From Fidelibacterota bacterium (GTDB lineage Bacteria; Fidelibacterota; UBA2242; JAFGTP01): a stretch of DNA of 9,210 nucleotides. Under the pieces are notes generated by a model. The model worked only from the letters and a program-made list of their open reading frames with translations, had not been told where the DNA came from and did no database searches. The number at the start of each line of letters is the position of its first letter. Within the stretch, counting starts at the first letter, position 1. The stretch is taken from positions 1 through 9,210 of the forward strand of contig JAIPHI010000110.1 in NCBI GenBank assembly GCA_021735285.1, in the 5' to 3' direction. Positions 6,736 through 9,210 of the stretch are shown piece by piece. The position numbers and the translations under genes are program-made.

Positions 6736-7010
6736 AAGTGAGATTCAAATATAGAAATAAAAAGTATCAAATCACGGCCAATGAAAATTCTTATGTTCTT
6801 ACCTTGTTACAAAAGAATGAAGATGATGAAGAATACGAAGCCAGGAAGAAATATTTTAATAATCTTGAAAGTGTATTTGATATATTGTTACGTGATACTC
6901 TTAAGAGCTCTCAAGTCACAACTTTAAAAAGATTACGAAAAGAAATATGTAAGTTCAAAATTTGGGCTAAAAAGAATTTTTCGATATTTGCGGAAAATTT
7001 GAATGATTAA
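6732..7010 (+). CDS. Hypothetical 92-residue small phage protein
   Basis: The gene begins inside the stop of the methyltransferase gene (ATGA overlap of four bases), which indicates translational coupling. The protein starts with a beta-hairpin-like segment (KVRFKYRNKKYQITANENSY, 2-21), followed by a longer strand (VLTLLQK) and an acidic turn (EDDEEYEA). It closes with two amphipathic, Lys-rich helices (YFNNLESVFDILL, and LKRLRKEICKFKIWAKKNF). This beta-then-helix layout is common in small, uncharacterised phage proteins, but I can name no family. It is probably cytoplasmic and expressed with the methyltransferase. Partner or regulator roles are possible; no catalytic motif is visible. Confidence 0.7.
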   Translation: MKVRFKYRNKKYQITANENSYVLTLLQKNEDDEEYEARKKYFNNLESVFDILLRDTLKSSQVTTLKRLRKEICKFKIWAKKNFSIFAENLND

Positions 7011-7015
7011 AACTT

Positions 7016-7061
7016 AAAACGGCTCTCTCCAGGCCTTAGATTCGTTTGGTAAGCGTTTTTT
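7016..7061 (+). terminator. Weak candidate terminator after the early operon
   Basis: AAAACGGCT (7016-7024) can pair with AGCGTTTT (7052-7059) with one bulged G. A further CCA/TGG pairing inside may help. The stem ends in a run of six T (7056-7061). The long loop makes this a poor hairpin, so it may be leaky. The last two T bases are also the first bases of the TTGACA box that follows. Confidence 0.35.
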
Positions 7062-7097
7062 GACAAAATTAGGGTAAATATACTAATAAGGTATATT
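7060..7097 (+). promoter_or_regulatory. Promoter with overlapping operator-like inverted repeat
   Basis: A perfect -35 box TTGACA lies at 7060-7065. The -10 box is less clear: ACTAAT at 7082-7087 (16-base spacing) fits best in distance, and TATACT at 7079-7084 fits best in sequence but is too close. The region is covered by a perfect inverted repeat AATATAC (7077-7083), 7-base spacer, GTATATT (7091-7097). A protein bound there would block the polymerase, so the gene downstream is likely repressible. The start codon is 70 bases further on. Confidence 0.5.
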
Positions 7098-7167
7098 AAA
7101 CGCTCTATTTATAAATCAGAAGTTCAAAAACCAATCTATAATATTTATTTTATAAAAGGAGTTTAAA

Positions 7168-8787
7168 ATGACATTCTGGAACCTTATTCCCGTTGCTGCT
7201 GATGTTGCGGCCAGAGCAATTCATAAACCACGTAAAAAAAATTACATCTCTGATACCTCCTGGATTGATAGATATGTCGCTTCTCTCAAGGGTCGCAAAC
7301 AGCAAGATAACGTTTATAATCAGTATATGCGCCCTGCTCTCCGCCGTATCGGCCAGCGTAACCGTCAGAGCACCCAAAATATAAACCAGCAAATTGCCAA
7401 GCAAAACCTATCCGGCTCCGGCATTGCTACCCAGGCTCGTCTTAGTTCACAGCAAAACTACCTCAACGCCCTCGCATCCGCCCACGACCGGGCAATGGGG
7501 CGCCAGCAAAGCTATGAACGTCAACTTGACTCCAATATAGATCAGGCAATCATGCAAAAAGGCCGTATAGAATCCTATGGTGAACGCTCCTACAACCGGG
7601 CTCAAAGCCAGTGGCAGAATAACCTTATTGGTGGTGCTATCAATATGGCCGGAGAAAGCCTCGCTCAAATGGGACAACAACAAATGCAAATGAAGAACGC
7701 CTATGGAGCAGCTCAGGCAGCCGGACTTGTCGATCCCCAGGAAATGTCCTTCCAGGAATTCAAGATAAATGCACAGGATCTTTATTCTCCTGAAAATTAT
7801 GTTAAGTCACTCCACAGAAAACAAGCCCAGGAAAGGAGCCAACAATTGACTAAAAACAAACAGGACTTAATTTTGAAGGCCGATCAGATGAATAAAGACC
7901 AATTTATGGCAGAGGCTCTAAACTATTATGATGATGAAGAAGCCAGGCAATGGGCTGATGATCTATATTCCGGAGTAAGCGGAGAGATCAACAGAGAAAC
8001 TCAATTTGAAATGGATAGGGCGGAGGCTTTATCGAAAAATAATATAGACAGATTGAAAGAGCTAAGAGTTTCGTTAATTAGATATGCCGATCAAGTTAAA
8101 TCACCTCCTGACTGGATACCTAAATTGGTTAATACCTTGAATTCCGATATTAATAACTATCAAGAAGAACAGATAGGACTTAAAAAACAGGAATATGAGA
8201 ATAAATTATCAATGGGATATTTGAATCGTGATCCTGATCAGATTCTGAAAACAGCAAAGCAAGTTGCCCAGGATACAACTATTTCTGATAAGGATGAACT
8301 ATTCAAAACAGCAGCCAACGATATATTAAGGTTAGAAAATCTATCAGAACAGGACAAAAAAGAGGCTTTGAAGAAAATTGAGGAAACCCAGCAACAACAA
8401 GCCACATATGGTGAATACCAGATCGAAAAAGACAACCTTAAACATTTCCTTGGACAAGTCTTTCCAGAAACTCAAATTCTTCAAGGTGACAATTATACTG
8501 AGGCCTGGTTTCGTATCAATGATAAAATTGATAACCTTCCTGAATCTCAATTAAGAAAACTTTTTGGGGAGGCTCAGACTCTTGCTGATGAATTAGGAAT
8601 CAATAAAGACTTACCTACGATCTTTGTAGGTGGTAGTGGAAGTTCCCAAAGTACATTTGAGATGCGGAACGCTCTCCGAAAAGACTTTAGAAAGATAATT
8701 TTGCGAATGAATGAATTAAAAAATAACACCGCAGTTTTAAAGCAGAAGGCAAAGGAACTTGATAAATTAGTGGAGGACCTTGATTAA
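7168..8787 (+). CDS. Putative phage virion or DNA-ejection protein, Gln-rich
   Basis: The 539-residue protein has a strong RBS (AAAGGAG at 7155-7161, six bases before ATG). Residues 35-185 are helical, rich in Gln, Ala, Arg and Asn, with a small-residue motif LSGSGIATQARL (81-92) and a Gly/Ala segment GGAINMAGESLAQMG (155-169). This layout recalls internal virion, DNA-pilot or tail-related proteins of phages, which often have Gln/Ala-rich helices and a Gly-Ser-Gly turn. Residues 200-420 are charged helices, probably coiled coil, and 485-495 is a Gly/Ser hinge (VGGSGSSQST) before a final helical end. I see no enzyme motif, signal peptide or definite membrane helix. The 5' third is far richer in G+C and in CGN arginine codons than the rest, so the gene seems to be a mosaic. 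It has its own promoter and no structural genes beside it. The function is inferred only. Confidence 0.5.
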   Translation: MTFWNLIPVAADVAARAIHKPRKKNYISDTSWIDRYVASLKGRKQQDNVYNQYMRPALRRIGQRNRQSTQNINQQIAKQNLSGSGIATQARLSSQQNYLNALASAHDRAMGRQQSYERQLDSNIDQAIMQKGRIESYGERSYNRAQSQWQNNLIGGAINMAGESLAQMGQQQMQMKNAYGAAQAAGLVDPQEMSFQEFKINAQDLYSPENYVKSLHRKQAQERSQQLTKNKQDLILKADQMNKDQFMAEALNYYDDEEARQWADDLYSGVSGEINRETQFEMDRAEALSKNNIDRLKELRVSLIRYADQVKSPPDWIPKLVNTLNSDINNYQEEQIGLKKQEYENKLSMGYLNRDPDQILKTAKQVAQDTTISDKDELFKTAANDILRLENLSEQDKKEALKKIEETQQQQATYGEYQIEKDNLKHFLGQVFPETQILQGDNYTEAWFRINDKIDNLPESQLRKLFGEAQTLADELGINKDLPTIFVGGSGSSQSTFEMRNALRKDFRKIILRMNELKNNTAVLKQKAKELDKLVEDLD

Positions 8788-8890
8788 AAATGATATCACC
8801 ATTGATAAATATTAAATAAAATTTTATTGCTATGATGTTAGTTAAAATTATGGGATTGAAATGAAATATTTTTTTTATATAAAATTTATT

Positions 8891-8923
8891 TTGTTACCAT
8901 ATTGTCACCATATTGTCACCATA
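8891..8923. repeat. Three tandem 11-bp repeats
   Basis: The unit TTGTCACCATA occurs at 8902-8912 and 8913-8923, preceded by TTGTTACCATA (8891-8901) with one difference. Eleven bases is about one helical turn, so a protein would bind all copies on one face of the DNA. Such arrays serve as iterons, as excisionase or integrase arm sites, or as repressor binding sites. The unit length is not a multiple of three, which argues against coding. Confidence 0.85.
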
Positions 8924-8974
8924 CCAAATTATAAAATTTAGATTTTAGGAAGGAAATATTATCATAATTAATAT

Positions 8975-9009
8975 ATTATATACCGGATTGAAAAGGATTG
9001 GTATATTAT
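8975..9009. repeat. Inverted repeat with nested GGATTG direct repeats
   Basis: ATTATATACC (8975-8984) and GGTATATTAT (9000-9009) pair at nine of ten positions across a 15-base spacer. Inside it GGATTG occurs twice (8985-8990 and 8995-9000), ten bases apart, about one turn. The outer arms share the AATATACC-type sequence found at the 539-residue gene promoter. It lies 29 bases ahead of the -35 box of the next gene, which fits an operator or a recombination directionality site. Confidence 0.6.
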
Positions 9010-9037
9010 TTTGTTTCAATAAATTTCGCCCTATTTC

Positions 9038-9066
9038 TTGACATTTAGTTGAATATGTAGTATTAT
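9038..9066 (+). promoter_or_regulatory. Strong sigma70-type promoter
   Basis: TTGACA (9038-9043), a 17-base spacer and TATTAT (9061-9066) form a near-consensus housekeeping promoter. The predicted transcript would start near 9073 and reach the next gene with a leader of about 47 bases. The -10 box is part of an imperfect inverted repeat TATTATAC (9061-9068), GG, GTAGAATA (9071-9078) with seven of eight pairs, and AATATACC lies at 9075-9082, so repression at this site is plausible. Confidence 0.85.
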
Positions 9067-9119
9067 ACGGGTAGAATATACCAAATATTGAGATATCAAA
9101 AAACATAGAAGGAAATAAA

Positions 9120-9210
9120 ATGGAAGATGATAAATTATTGACAGTTAAAGAAGTTGCTAAGACTTTGCGGGTTACCCCAAGGACGGTGTTTAATTATATT
9201 GATGATGGTC
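9120..9210 (+). CDS. HTH_17/excisionase-like DNA-binding protein, cut by window end
   Basis: The visible 30 residues read MEDDKLLTVKEVAKTLRVTP and then RTVFNYIDDG, a clear HTH_17 start: a Leu-Thr-Val-Lys-Glu-Val-Ala first helix, then Arg-Val-Thr-Pro-Arg-Thr-Val as turn and recognition helix. Proteins of this family include phage excisionases and small transcription regulators. AAGGA at 9109-9113, six bases before ATG, gives a good RBS. The gene runs past the window edge, so its length and partner genes are unknown. The strong promoter and surrounding operator-like repeats suggest tightly controlled expression, possibly with autoregulation. It is the third HTH protein of this general type in the window. 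Confidence 0.85.
   Translation, partial: MEDDKLLTVKEVAKTLRVTPRTVFNYIDDG

Larger units (their letters stand above)
8788..9119. other. 332-nt regulatory intergenic region
   Basis: No convincing gene lies here. The stretch is extremely AT-rich and carries three separate kinds of repeats (listed individually): tandem 11-mers, a large inverted repeat with nested direct repeats, and an operator-like repeat over a strong promoter. A 14-base palindrome AATAAAATTTTATT at 8815-8828 is also present but consists only of A and T. No good intrinsic terminator is visible after the 539-residue gene, so transcription may run into this region. Confidence 0.6.

Noticed and set aside
5917..7010. Complete restriction-modification system
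   Set aside because: The methyltransferase is clear, but the following 92-residue protein is too small and has no nuclease motif, and no other candidate is present.
7150..7689. Minus-strand and alternative-frame open reading frames over the 5' part of the 539-residue gene
   Set aside because: They exist because the 5' part is richer in G+C and so has fewer stops; the + strand gene has a strong RBS and a long continuous frame.
8815..8828. Perfect palindrome AATAAAATTTTATT after the 539-residue gene
   Set aside because: Only A and T bases, no stable stem, no proper terminator shape; expected by chance in such AT-rich DNA.
8891..8923. Tandem repeats as a CRISPR array
   Set aside because: Units are 11 bp and directly adjacent, with no spacers and no cas genes.
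8861..8941. 26-codon open frame in the right intergenic region
   Set aside because: Low-complexity, hydrophobic, weak RBS, and it crosses the 11-bp tandem repeats, which are not in multiples of codons.

Overview
The window looks like the replication, regulation and modification part of a temperate phage or phage-like mobile element from an AT-rich bacterium. Most of it is roughly 30-37% G+C, with stretches near 20%. Translation follows the standard bacterial code, with clear Shine-Dalgarno sites in front of several genes and at least one textbook sigma70-type promoter (TTGACA-N17-TATTAT). These signals argue against a typical Bacteroidetes host. The sequence alone does not fix the host. No tRNA, rRNA, CRISPR array, integrase or terminase is visible. 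All supported genes lie on the + strand.

Left part (1-1385): an open frame entering from the left edge carries a very C-rich tract inside otherwise AT-rich DNA. It is followed by a stand-alone, extremely AT-rich gene for a 308-residue protein of unknown function, closed by a convincing intrinsic terminator. This gene resembles an independently transcribed cargo gene.

Replication module (1582-4788): three small genes come first: a MerR/excisionase-like HTH protein, an unknown 59-residue protein and an unknown 131-residue protein. They are followed by a DnaD/phage-O-like replication initiator whose 3' end overlaps a DnaB-type replicative helicase by 8 nt. Inside the initiator gene, repeated 12-mers followed by an AT-rich stretch suggest the replication origin, as in lambdoid O genes.

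Downstream cassette (4815-7010): a KilA-N-domain protein, a second excisionase-type HTH protein, a beta-class adenine/cytosine-N4 DNA methyltransferase without a restriction partner, and a small unknown protein. The last three genes overlap or nearly abut and are probably translated as one operon. A weak terminator-like hairpin ends the block.

Right part (7060-9210): a separately controlled gene encodes a 539-residue Gln-rich, helical protein that resembles a phage virion or DNA-ejection protein. Its first 600 bases are much richer in G+C and in CGN arginine codons than the rest, so the gene looks like a mosaic. A 332-nt regulatory region follows, with three tandem 11-bp repeats, a large inverted repeat and a strong promoter with a possible operator. 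It drives a third HTH_17-type gene that is cut by the window edge. The octamer AATATACC or its complement recurs at the 539-residue gene's promoter, in this regulatory region and in the putative origin, and may mark sites for one element-encoded repressor.
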